Positions 8,974 to 17,681 of a DNA stretch of 64,000 bases are shown in pieces. The translations under genes and the position numbers were made by a program. The stretch is from CAVVSD01 sp963750895 (GTDB lineage: Bacteria; Actinomycetota; Thermoleophilia; Solirubrobacterales; Solirubrobacteraceae), in NCBI GenBank assembly GCA_963750895.1, contig CAVVSD010000006.1, positions 1,426,001 through 1,490,000 of the forward strand, given 5' to 3'. Numbering within the stretch: position 1 is the stretch's first letter; each line of letters begins with the position of its first letter. Below the pieces are notes generated by a model that searched no databases, was not told the DNA's origin, and worked only from the letters and a program-made list of their open reading frames with translations.

Positions 8974-9002
8974 AATGTAAGGAAACCTAACTCGTTCTTC
9001 AA
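8974..9002 (-). promoter_or_regulatory. Predicted housekeeping promoter of the maoC-SDR operon
   Basis: On the minus strand TTGAAG (8997-9002) and TACATT (8974-8979) are separated by exactly 17 bases. The -10 box ends about 24 bases before the maoC ATG. The spacer contains TTAGGTTTCCTTA, an AT-rich stretch unusual in this genome and a possible regulator site. Prediction is by eye only. Confidence 0.5.
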
Positions 9003-9036
9003 GCACGGCGACACACCGCGTAGTAGCGTCGCCGCG

Positions 9037-10278
9037 ATGCACACACAGGTGGGGATCCTGGGCGGGGGACCCGCCGGACTGCTCCTCTCGCACCTCCTGG
9101 CGCTCGAGGGGATCGACTCCGTCGTGCTCGACGCGCGCAGCCGCGAGTCGATCGAGACGACCATCCGCGCCGGCGTCCTGGAGGACCACGTCGCGCAGCT
9201 GCTGCGCGACACCGGGGTCGGCGACCGGATGACCCAGGAGGGCTCGGTGCACCACGGCATCGAGCTGCGCTGGTCGGGTCGCCATCACCGCATCGACTTC
9301 GAGGAGCTCACGGGCGGTCGGTCGATCACGCTCTACGGGCAGCACGAGGTCGTCAAGGATCTCAACACGGCGCGCGTCGAGGCGGGCGGCAAGATCGTCT
9401 GGGAGGCGCAGGCGGTCGAGATCGACGGGTTCGAGACCGATCGCTCCACCGTCCGCTTCCGCACCGGGCCCTTCACCGACGAGGTCCGGCTGCAGCGCAG
9501 CGGCGAGTTCGAGGAGCTCACCTGCGACGTCGTGGCCGGCTGCGACGGCTACTGGGGCCCTGCCCGTCAGGCGATCCCGCTCAGCGTGCGCACGGAGTTC
9601 GAGCGCATCTACCCCTTCGCCTGGTTCGGGATCCTCGTCGAGGCGCCGCCGTCCTCGGACGAGCTCATCTACGCGCTGCACGACCGCGGCTTCTCGCTCA
9701 TCAGCACCCGCTCCCCCACGCTGCAGCGCATGTACCTGCAGGTCGAGCCCGACGACTCCGTCGACAACTGGCCCGACGAGCGCATCTGGGAGGAGCTCCA
9801 TGCGCGCGTGGAGACCGTCAGCGGCGCCGGGCTCGTCGAGGGCGCGATCATCGACAAGAGCATCGTCGGGATGCGCAGCTTCGTGTCGAGCACGATGCAG
9901 CACGGCAACCTCTACCTCGCCGGCGACGCCGCGCACATCGTCCCGCCGACGGGCGCGAAGGGCATGAACCTCGCCGTCGCCGACGTCCGCGTCCTCACCC
10001 GCGGGCTCGTGCAGAAGTTCCGCACCGGCTCGACGGACATCCTCGACCGCTACAGCGACATCTGCCTGCGGCGCGCGTGGAAGGCGCAGCGCTTCTCGTC
10101 GTGGATGACCTCGACGCTGCACCGCCACCCCGGCGACGACCCGTTCCAGCTCGCCCTCCAGCAGGCCGAGCTCGACTACGTCACGGGCTCGACCGCCGGC
10201 GCGACCTCGCTCGCCGAGAACTACGTCGGCCTGCCCCTCGAGCTGCCGTCGCTCGAGGGCCTCGCCAACCCGGTCTAG
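9037..10278 (+). CDS. pobA: 4-hydroxybenzoate 3-monooxygenase
   Basis: A 413-residue FAD-dependent aromatic hydroxylase that converts 4-hydroxybenzoate to protocatechuate. The FAD/NAD-binding N-terminus is GILGGGPAGLLLSHLL. The substrate-channel and FAD segment is RAGVLEDHVAQLL with HHGIELRW. The second FAD motif is LYLAGDAAHIVPPTGAKGMN (about 291-310). The length matches the roughly 390-residue family plus a short tail. No protocatechuate dioxygenase or AraC-type PobR is adjacent, so the rest of the pathway must lie elsewhere. Its TAG stop shares a CTAG with the convergent LLM oxidoreductase gene. Confidence 0.93.
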   Translation: MHTQVGILGGGPAGLLLSHLLALEGIDSVVLDARSRESIETTIRAGVLEDHVAQLLRDTGVGDRMTQEGSVHHGIELRWSGRHHRIDFEELTGGRSITLYGQHEVVKDLNTARVEAGGKIVWEAQAVEIDGFETDRSTVRFRTGPFTDEVRLQRSGEFEELTCDVVAGCDGYWGPARQAIPLSVRTEFERIYPFAWFGILVEAPPSSDELIYALHDRGFSLISTRSPTLQRMYLQVEPDDSVDNWPDERIWEELHARVETVSGAGLVEGAIIDKSIVGMRSFVSSTMQHGNLYLAGDAAHIVPPTGAKGMNLAVADVRVLTRGLVQKFRTGSTDILDRYSDICLRRAWKAQRFSSWMTSTLHRHPGDDPFQLALQQAELDYVTGSTAGATSLAENYVGLPLELPSLEGLANPV

Positions 10279-11453
10279 GGCGCCGGGTCGGCCGCCGGCT
10301 GGAAGTGCTCGAGGATCGCCTTCTCGGCGCCGGCCTTCGCGCGGGCGCTGAGCTCGTCCTTGTTGCGCGCGCTGCGGTCGTGCGACGCGTGGCGCAGGCG
10401 TGAGCGCCCGGTGAACCGCGGCATGACCTCCTCGGCGAAGCGGCGCAGCGAGCGGCGCTGGTCCTCCTCGCTGGCCCACGGCGTCAGCTGGTAGAGGATG
10501 CACCCGAAGCCGCCGGACTTCTCCCAGTAGCTCTCCAGGGACTCGACGGCGTCGTCGATGCTGCCGACGATCGCGCCGCCCTCCAGCAGCTGCTCCATGC
10601 TGCCGAGGCCGAGGATCTCGCCGCCGCCCTCGATGACGTCGCGCATGTGCGAGTCCCAGCGATGGAAGCCGTCGGTGATCTCCGCGATCGCCTGGTCGCG
10701 CGTCTCGGCGACGTGCCCCGGAGCGACGAGCCGCAGCGCCGACCGGTCCATGACGTGCCCGTGCTCGGCGGCGACGTCGTTGGCGACCTTCCAGTTGACG
10801 TCGAGGACGTCGTAGCCGGGCCCGGTCGACGCGGCGACGCAGAGCATCCCGACACCGAAGCGCCCCGCGGTCGTCCCGCCGGAGGGCGTGATCGCGCTCG
10901 CGACGACGATCTCGGGCCGCGGGTGGGTGTGCGGGCTCAGGTGCAGCTGCGCGTCCTGCAGCTCGAACCACTCCGAGCTCTGCGTGACGGCCTCGCCGGC
11001 GAGGAGCCGCAGCACGACGTCGAGCCCCTCGGTGAGGCGACCGCGCTGCTCGGTGCTCGGGATGCCGAGCATCATCGCGTCGGACGGCAGCAGGCCCGGC
11101 CCGAAGCCGAACATCGCGCGGCCCTGTGCCTGGTGGTCGAGCTGGACGACGCGGTCGGCCACCGTGAGCGGGTTGTGGTACGGCAGGGAGATGACCCCGG
11201 TGCCGAGCCGGATGCGGCTCGTGCGCTCGATCGCCGCCGCGATGAACAGCTCGGGCGAGGAGATGATCTCGACGCCGCCGGAGTGGTGCTCGCCGATCCA
11301 GGCCTCGGCGAACCCGATGCGCTCGAGGTACTCGACGGTCTCGAGCTGGCCGCGGATCGCCCGCGTCGGATCGATGTCGAGGGGCAGCAGCCACGGCGGC
11401 ATGAAGGCGCCGAGCCGCAGAGCCTCGCGGTCGACGGCGGTCGGAGTGGTCAT
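10275..11453 (-). CDS. LLM-class flavin-dependent monooxygenase
   Basis: A 392-residue bacterial-luciferase-like TIM barrel. The opening (LGAFMPPWLLP) and GFAEAWIGEHHSGGVEI (about 46-62) are typical of alkanal-monooxygenase-like proteins, and RIRLGTGVISLPYHNPLTVA is the second signature. The C-terminal 40 residues (SRLRHASHDRSARNKDELSA...) are charged and probably flexible. Such enzymes use FMNH2 or F420 to oxidise aldehydes, alkanes or aromatics. The substrate is unknown, though pobA next to it suggests an aromatic or small organic compound. It is convergent with pobA on a shared CTAG. Confidence 0.85.
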   Translation of the reverse strand: MTTPTAVDREALRLGAFMPPWLLPLDIDPTRAIRGQLETVEYLERIGFAEAWIGEHHSGGVEIISSPELFIAAAIERTSRIRLGTGVISLPYHNPLTVADRVVQLDHQAQGRAMFGFGPGLLPSDAMMLGIPSTEQRGRLTEGLDVVLRLLAGEAVTQSSEWFELQDAQLHLSPHTHPRPEIVVASAITPSGGTTAGRFGVGMLCVAASTGPGYDVLDVNWKVANDVAAEHGHVMDRSALRLVAPGHVAETRDQAIAEITDGFHRWDSHMRDVIEGGGEILGLGSMEQLLEGGAIVGSIDDAVESLESYWEKSGGFGCILYQLTPWASEEDQRRSLRRFAEEVMPRFTGRSRLRHASHDRSARNKDELSARAKAGAEKAILEHFQPAADPAP

Positions 11454-11475
11454 CGGCGGACCCTAATGCGGAACG

Positions 11476-12864
11476 TCACCCGACGGTGGTGCATCGCGCC
11501 GGCGTCCTCGCCCCGGGTGCGAGGCACAGCGTCTGCTCGGTCGGCTTGCGCCCGCGGCGCGCGAAGCGGTACCGCACGACGCGGCCGATCCGCCCGCTCT
11601 GGGTGACGCGCACCTCGAGGGTCGTGACGGGCCGGATGCGCGCCTTGCGGAGCTTCGTGTTCATGAGCGACACCGCGGCGCTCGCTCGCGGGATGGTCTC
11701 CGCCGGCGTGTGGGCGAACGGGCAGCTGCGGCCCGAGCAGCGCAGCTGGACGCGTGCGCCCGCGGGCACGTCGCGCGCGACGAGCCGGGTGACCCTCGCC
11801 CACCGCCCGTGCAGCTTGATGCCGACCTTGGCGCGCGAGCTGATCCGCGGGTACGCGGCGTCGCGACCGCTGCAGTCCTCGTCGACGCCGTTGCGCGGGA
11901 TGTCCTTCGCGCCGGGGCGGACGCTCGCGTCGTCGGGGCGGCAGTCGCGCGGATTCGGGACGCCGTCACCGTCGTTGTCGTTGCTCGGGCTGAACGCCGC
12001 CCCGATCGTGAACGGGCTCTGGATCGAATCGCCGACGAGGCCGGCGTGCGCGCCGACGCCCCCGACCTGGACCCACAGGTCGCCGCGCGGGACCTTCTCC
12101 AGCGTGACGCGCGCGTCGCCGCCGGGGGTCGCGTCGCAGCCGAGCCGCTCACCGGTCCCGTTGAACACCGCGAGCGCCGGGTTGGCGCCGGTGACCGTGA
12201 AGCGCACGCCGCCGACGCTCGGCGCGTTGAAGCGGTACCAGACGGTGCGCCCGTAGGGCAGCAGCCCGCACGACACGATCTCTCCGAGCTCCTCGCTCGA
12301 CGCGTAGTTGTCGCCGGCGACGGGCTGCGCTGCGGCCAGCGGCGTCGCGGCGGCGCGCGCGTCGTTGGGCGGCGGCGGGGAGGTGGCCTTCAGGCGGATG
12401 ACGCCGCTGGCGGCGCCCTGGCAGCCGTTGGGGGTGTTCACCGCGCAGCTGCCGACCTGGATGCGGTAGATCCGACCCGCGACGGAGCCCATGGTGATCG
12501 TCTCCGTGGGCGACCCGTCCTGGCAGTCCGCGCCGCCGTCGATCCCGCCCTCGAAGATCCCGAGGTGCGTGTCGAACGGCGAGCCGGCCGTCGTGATCGT
12601 CATCGGACGTCCGGTGCCGACCACGTACCACCACATCGTGCGCGCTGCCTGGCTGGACTGGCCGTTCACGTCGCAGGGCGTGGATGCCGACGTCAGCGTC
12701 TCCCCCGGCTGCACCGTCGCGGCGGTGTTGTCGACCGTCGCGTCCTCCGTCCCCAGGAACAGCGGCCTGGGCGACGCGAAGTCGTCGCTGGCCACCGCGG
12801 GCGCGGCCGAGACGAGGAGGACCAGCAGCGTGACCAGCGCTGCGCGAGCCAGGCGTCCGTGCAT
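11476..12864 (-). CDS. Secreted protein with MopE-like calcium-motif segment
   Basis: A 462-residue exported protein of unknown function. A signal peptide is clear (basic MHGRLAR, hydrophobic core, AVA cleavage area near 25). Two beta-rich stretches resemble bacterial pre-peptidase or PKD-like adhesive modules: about 30-150 with WWYVVGTGRPMTITTAGSPFDT, and about 175-290 with TVWYRFNAPSVGGVRF. Residues about 294-340 carry an Asp/Asn-rich metal-binding segment (NDNDGDGVPNPRDCRPDDAS) followed by GVDEDCSGRDA. This is the MopE-type motif common in secreted proteins of soil actinobacteria. The C-terminal 110 residues are basic and Arg-rich. A role as a calcium-stabilised cell-surface protein is inferred. 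Confidence 0.75.
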   Translation of the reverse strand: MHGRLARAALVTLLVLLVSAAPAVASDDFASPRPLFLGTEDATVDNTAATVQPGETLTSASTPCDVNGQSSQAARTMWWYVVGTGRPMTITTAGSPFDTHLGIFEGGIDGGADCQDGSPTETITMGSVAGRIYRIQVGSCAVNTPNGCQGAASGVIRLKATSPPPPNDARAAATPLAAAQPVAGDNYASSEELGEIVSCGLLPYGRTVWYRFNAPSVGGVRFTVTGANPALAVFNGTGERLGCDATPGGDARVTLEKVPRGDLWVQVGGVGAHAGLVGDSIQSPFTIGAAFSPSNDNDGDGVPNPRDCRPDDASVRPGAKDIPRNGVDEDCSGRDAAYPRISSRAKVGIKLHGRWARVTRLVARDVPAGARVQLRCSGRSCPFAHTPAETIPRASAAVSLMNTKLRKARIRPVTTLEVRVTQSGRIGRVVRYRFARRGRKPTEQTLCLAPGARTPARCTTVG

Positions 12865-12909
12865 CAGGGCTGCCTACGCTACGCCTCGCGTGCGCCGAAA
12901 GCCACCCTC

Positions 12910-13656
12910 ATGACCACCCAGCGCACAGAGAAGCTGTCCTACGTCGTCACCGGCGGCGGGCAGGGCATCGGTCGTGCCGTCGTCGAGCGCCTCACGCAGG
13001 AGGGCCACGTCGTGGTCCTCGACCTCGACGCCGACGAGCATCCGGGGACCACGGTGGTCCGCGGCGACGCGGGCGACGCCGACGTCGCAGGGCGCGCCGC
13101 GGACGCCGCACGGGCGGCCGGCGTGCTCGCGGGATGGGTGAACAACGCCGCGGTCTTCCGCGACCTCGCGCTGCACGAGGCGCCGCCGCGCGACGTGCTC
13201 GACCTCGTTGCGCTGAACCTCGGCCTGGCCGTCACCGGCTGCGCGACCGCCGTGCGCAGCTTCCTGGCCGCGGGCACCGGCGGCGCGATCGTGAACGTCT
13301 CCTCCCACCAGGCGCAGCGGCCCGTGCGCGGCGCGCTGCCCTACGCGACGGCGAAGGCCGCGATCGAGGGTCTCACCCGTGCGGTGGCCGTCGACTACGG
13401 GCCGAGCGGCATCCGGGCCAACGCCGTGGCGCTCGGCTCGATCGCCAACGCCCGCTACGACGACCTGCTCGCCGAGCACCCCGAGGTGGGCGAGCAGATG
13501 CGCGAGCTGCATCCACTCGGTCGTGTGGGCCGCGGAGAGGAGGTCGCCGCGGTCGTCGCGCACCTCCTGTCGCCCGACGCCGGCTACGTCAACGGGGCGA
13601 TCGTGCCGGTGGACGGAGGTCGGTCGGTGCTGGGTCTCGATCCGGAGGCGCGCTGA
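12910..13656 (+). CDS. Short-chain dehydrogenase/reductase
   Basis: A 248-residue SDR. The cofactor motif is VTGGGQGIGRAVVERL (about 13-28). The Asp at the end of beta-2 (LDLDADE) suggests NAD(H). NNAAVF follows. The catalytic Ser is in VNVSSHQAQ, and YATAK gives the Tyr-x3-Lys. The C-terminus YVNGAIVPVDGGRSVLG is typical of FabG-like members. The ATG at 12910 is chosen because everything upstream in the frame is antisense to the secreted-protein gene. The last 68 bases overlap the convergent LuxR gene. The substrate is unknown. Confidence 0.85.
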   Translation: MTTQRTEKLSYVVTGGGQGIGRAVVERLTQEGHVVVLDLDADEHPGTTVVRGDAGDADVAGRAADAARAAGVLAGWVNNAAVFRDLALHEAPPRDVLDLVALNLGLAVTGCATAVRSFLAAGTGGAIVNVSSHQAQRPVRGALPYATAKAAIEGLTRAVAVDYGPSGIRANAVALGSIANARYDDLLAEHPEVGEQMRELHPLGRVGRGEEVAAVVAHLLSPDAGYVNGAIVPVDGGRSVLGLDPEAR

Positions 13657-16216
13657 CCCCGACGCCCAGGCCGGCCGCGGCGGCGGCCGCCTCCCGGCGC
13701 GAGGCCACGCCGAGCTTCGCCAGCACCGCGGAGACGTGGTGGTCGACGGTCTTCGGCGCGATGACGAGCCGCCGAGCGATCTCGGCGTTCGTGGCGCCCT
13801 CGGCGAGCAGCGTCAGGACGTCGAGCTGCCGCGGCGTCAGGCCGGCGGGACCGGCGCTCGTCGCCGGGCGTGGACCGCGTGGGATGCGGCGCACGCCGAG
13901 TGCGCGCAGCCGCAGTCGCAGCGCCGAGGCGGAGCGGGCCGCGCCGAGCCCGTCGAAGACGGCCAGCGCGCGCACGCGGGCGTCCGGGTCCTCGGCGTCG
14001 CTCAGCATCTCGGCGGCCTCGTACGGGAAGCCGATCGCCGTCCAGGCCTCCGCCGCGCGATGCCAGTCCCCAGCGATCGCGCGCGCGTACGGATAGGCGA
14101 GGTCGGACGGCGCGCTGCCGAGCTCGCCGACGCGCCACAGCCACCAGGCCAGCTCGCCGCGCGCCCAGTCGTCGTCGCGCTGGTTCGCCACCGGCCAGGC
14201 CCTCTGGATCGCCGCGGCGCTCGCGTCGAGATCGCCGTCGAGCCATGCGTGCTCGGCCAGGCCGACCGCCGCCGGCGCGAGCCGCTGCAGCTCGCCGGTG
14301 GAGACCGCGCGCTCCCATGCGTCCTCCAGGGTGTCGATCGCCTCGGGCTCGCCGCGTCGCGACTGCAGCCGGCCGAGCACGATGAGCGCCGGGCAGAGGC
14401 TGACGCCGCGGTGCTCGCCCATGCCCATCGAGGCGTGCGCATCGGCCTCCGCCTCGGCCCACTCGCCGCGCCGCAGGCGCAGGTGGGCGCGGGCGCCGAG
14501 GAGGTACTGGACGTAGCCGTCGAGGTCGCGCTCGGTGGCGAACGCGATCGCGCGCTCCAGATCGCGCTCGACCCGGAGGTCGTCGCGACGGCGCATCAGC
14601 GTGCAGGTCGCGAGGTTGACGAGCGCGCGGGCCGCGTGGTCGTCCTCCCCCGCCTCGACGGCGCGGGCATGGGCGTCCTCGAGCATGGACCGGCCCCGCT
14701 CGTGGTCGACGCGCCCGAGCACGGCGGTCCCGACGTTCGTGAGCGCGTGGGCGTACGTCTCCTGGTCGCCGATGCGCCGCGCCAGGTCGATCGCGCGGTT
14801 GCCGACCTCGATCGCCTCGAGGTGGCGCTCGTTGAGCATCAGCAGCTGGGAGCGGCCGCTCAGCGCCATCGCGAGCTCACGGCTCTCCGGCAGCGACTCG
14901 AGCACCGCGATCGCCTGGTCCGCGGCCGCCGCCGCCTCGGCACCCTCACCTGCCCACCACAGGATCCGCGACAGCCAGCGCAGGTCCTCGCCGACGCGGT
15001 TGGGCTCCTCGCCGGCCTCGTGGATCCGCAGGAGCGCACGCCGCGCCTCGAGGGCGCGATCGAGCTCGCCGCACAGGTAGCCCTCGAGGGAGACGCCCTC
15101 GAGCGCCACCGTGCCCGCGTCCGCCGCGAGCGCGGCCTCCCAGTGCTCGAGCGCCTGGCGGTGGCTGCCCGCGGCACTCGCCGAGCGCGCGGCGACGGGG
15201 GCATGCCGGCGGATCGCCACGGTGTCGCCCGCCTGGCGGGCGTGATGCGCGAGCCGGGCGGGATCGACGCCGTCGGTCGCCTCCAGCGCGCGGAGCACGG
15301 CGCCCTCCAGCTCGCGACGGCGCGCGGGGCCGATCTCGCTCTCGACCGCCCGGCGGGCGAGGTCGTGCCGGAAGACGACGGCGTCGTCACGCACCTGGAG
15401 GATCCCGGCACGCGCGCAGGCGTCGATGGCGTCCGGGCTCGCGGCGACCGTGTCCGCCAGCAGGCGCAGCTCGGTCGGACCCGGCACCACGGCGGCGATC
15501 TCGGTGACGGCGCGCGCCTCCGGGCCGAGCGCGCCGACGCGCACGGCCACCGCGTCGCGGATCGTGACCGGGACCGCGTCGGACGGGGCCGCCAGCACCT
15601 CGGTGACGAAGAAGGGGTTGCCGCCCGACACCTGGTGCAGGTCGCGCGCGGGCCGCCCGGTCCGGCGGGCGAGCGTCTCGACCGCCGTCTCGGACAGCGG
15701 CGCCGGCTCGATCCGCCGCAGGACCTCCGGAGGGATGGCGCCGAGGGCCCTGCGGACCTCAGGGCGCTCGGTGAGCGCCTCGGTCCGGCACGTCATCACG
15801 AGGCAGCCACGGGAGCGCGCGAGGCGGCGCCCCAGGAGCGCGACGAGGTCGAGCGTCGCGTCGTCGGCCCAGTGCACGTCCTCCACGACGAGGATGGACC
15901 GCGAGCGGGTCAGCTCGTCGAGGACCGCGGCCAGCAGCGACTCGCGCGACCCATCGGCCTCGAGCGCATCCGACAGCGCACCGCCGGCGTCGCGCGCCAC
16001 GTCGCGAAGCGGCCCGAGCGTGCGCGGCGTGACGAGCGGATCGCACGCGCCCCAGAGGACGCGACGCGATCCGACCGCCTCGCAGACCGAGGCGACGAGC
16101 GCTGTCTTGCCGATCCCGGCCTCGCCGCCGACGACCACGACGCGCCCCTCCGTGCGAGATGCGTCGAATGCCGATCTCAGGAGGGTCTGCTCGTCCTCAC
16201 GCTCCAGTAGCTCCAC
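13589..16216 (-). CDS. Large ATP-binding LuxR-family regulator (LAL/MalT type)
   Basis: An 875-residue STAND-type regulator. The N-terminal AAA module has Walker A GGEAGIGKTALV (about 29-40) and Walker B ILVVEDVHWADD (about 108). It is followed by about 450 residues of TPR-like helical pairs and a C-terminal LuxR helix-turn-helix (GLTPRQLDVLTLLAEGATNA, about 805-860). Such proteins use ATP and an inducer to activate transcription. The GTG start lies 12 bases after the flavin oxidoreductase stop on the same strand, so the two are probably co-transcribed. The last residues overlap the convergent SDR gene by 68 bases. The target genes are not evident. Confidence 0.88.
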   Translation of the reverse strand: MELLEREDEQTLLRSAFDASRTEGRVVVVGGEAGIGKTALVASVCEAVGSRRVLWGACDPLVTPRTLGPLRDVARDAGGALSDALEADGSRESLLAAVLDELTRSRSILVVEDVHWADDATLDLVALLGRRLARSRGCLVMTCRTEALTERPEVRRALGAIPPEVLRRIEPAPLSETAVETLARRTGRPARDLHQVSGGNPFFVTEVLAAPSDAVPVTIRDAVAVRVGALGPEARAVTEIAAVVPGPTELRLLADTVAASPDAIDACARAGILQVRDDAVVFRHDLARRAVESEIGPARRRELEGAVLRALEATDGVDPARLAHHARQAGDTVAIRRHAPVAARSASAAGSHRQALEHWEAALAADAGTVALEGVSLEGYLCGELDRALEARRALLRIHEAGEEPNRVGEDLRWLSRILWWAGEGAEAAAAADQAIAVLESLPESRELAMALSGRSQLLMLNERHLEAIEVGNRAIDLARRIGDQETYAHALTNVGTAVLGRVDHERGRSMLEDAHARAVEAGEDDHAARALVNLATCTLMRRRDDLRVERDLERAIAFATERDLDGYVQYLLGARAHLRLRRGEWAEAEADAHASMGMGEHRGVSLCPALIVLGRLQSRRGEPEAIDTLEDAWERAVSTGELQRLAPAAVGLAEHAWLDGDLDASAAAIQRAWPVANQRDDDWARGELAWWLWRVGELGSAPSDLAYPYARAIAGDWHRAAEAWTAIGFPYEAAEMLSDAEDPDARVRALAVFDGLGAARSASALRLRLRALGVRRIPRGPRPATSAGPAGLTPRQLDVLTLLAEGATNAEIARRLVIAPKTVDHHVSAVLAKLGVASRREAAAAAAGLGVGVSAPPDRDPAPTDLRPPARSPR

Positions 16217-16228
16217 GCCATGGCGACC

Positions 16229-17603
16229 CTAGACGACCGCCTGGTGGGTGTGGAACATGCCGTGCGGGTCCCACGCCCGCTTCACGGCGGCGAGGCGCTC
16301 CGTGCTCACGCCGTACGCGGCGCTCATCCGCCCGGTCCCCTCCTCGCCGAGGAAGTTCGGGTAGGTCGCGCCGGTCGACCACGGCTCCATGTCGGACCGC
16401 ACCGCCCGGGCGTACGCGATGCAGTGCGCGTCGTCGGCCTCGTCCTCCCAGAGCATGAGCGGGATGGACGATGAAGCCGGACTCGCGGCCGGCCAGGGGC
16501 GAGTGCTCCGCGCCGACGCGAGCCACCTGGCCGCCCCAGGCGACGATGAAGATGAACGACGGCCCGGCCGGGATGTCGGCGCCGCGGGACGCGATGCGCT
16601 CGATCGCCTCCTCGGGCAGGTCGATGACGTTCTCGGCCGTCCACCAGTTGCGGAAGCCGGGCGGATCGTCCAGCGAGCACTGGAAGTCGGCGTAGTTCGT
16701 GACGCCGAAGAAGTCGGCCTCCGGGCCGAGCGCGCGGATCGGCGCCAGCGCCGCCTCGCCGTCGGCGACGGCGCCCGCCCACATGCCGATGACCGCCGCG
16801 ACCGGCCTGCCGTGCAGGTGCGCGGGGACGTCGTCCTCGGCGGGGGCCGTGAGGATCCCGAACGCGAGCGACAGCTCGTCGGGCGCGTCGTGCATGACGT
16901 CGCGGTACACGCGCAGGACCTCCGCGGCGCGCTCGATCGGGAAGAGCGCGAGGCCGCCGAGGACGTCGGGACCGACCGGGTGCAGCTCGAGCTCGAGCGC
17001 GGTGACCACGCCGAAGCTCCCGCCGCCGCCGCGCATCGCCCAGAGCAGCTCGGGATGCTCGTCCTCCGACGCGCGCACGACGCGGCCGTCCCAGGTGACG
17101 AGCTCGGCCGCCACGAGGTTGTCGCACGCCAGGCCGTGCTTGCGCTCCAGCCAGCCGGAGCCACCGCCGAGCGTGAGCCCGGCGACGCCGGTCGTCGACA
17201 CGCGCCCGCCGGTGGTGGCGAGGCCGTGCTCGAGCGTCGCGCGATCGAGGTCGGCCCAGATCGCGCCGCCGCCCACACGGGCGATCCGGCGGGCGGGGTC
17301 GACCTCGATGTCGCGCATCGCCCGCAGGTCGAGGACGACGCCGTCGTCGCACAGCGACAGGCCGGCGACGGAGTGGCCGCCGGCGCGCACGGCGATCGGG
17401 AGGTCGTGCTCGCGGGCGAAGGCGAGGGCGGCGACGACGTCCTCGACGGCGAGCGGCTCCACGACGTAGCGCGGACGGCGCTCGATCATCGTGTTGAACA
17501 GCGCGCAGCAGTCGTCGTAGGCCGGGCTGCCGGGCTCGTGGACGCCGCCGTTGAGGCGGAAGCGCAGCTCGTCGGCGCTCGAGGCGATGGTGATGTCGGT
17601 CAT
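16229..17603 (-). CDS. FAD-linked (berberine-bridge-like) oxidoreductase, one frameshift
   Basis: About 457 residues after correction. The FAD_binding_4 domain (about 45-185) contains VRAGGHSVAGLSLCDDG, where His is the likely 8-alpha-histidyl FAD attachment site, and TLGGGSGWLERKHGL. The berberine-bridge C-terminal segment TYPNFLGEEG and the ending HGMFHTHQ are typical of the family. The frame breaks at about 16465-16470 (ATCGTC then an extra C), after which the reading continues in the next frame to the TAG at 16229. Substrates in this family range from sugars to alkaloids and cannot be assigned. It lies between two LuxR-type regulators on the same strand and may be their target. Confidence 0.85.
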
Positions 17604-17681
17604 GGGCGCAACACTCGCGGCGCGCGGCGACCGCGCCTTCGCCCGTTGCGGCCATCCTGCGCGATGGCCCGTTCCGGCCAG

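Noticed and set aside
8961..8996. An iron-regulator (DtxR/IdeR) box in the maoC-pobA spacer
   Set aside because: TTAGGTTTCCTTA resembles half of the DtxR consensus but lacks the matching second half, and neither flanking gene has an iron role.
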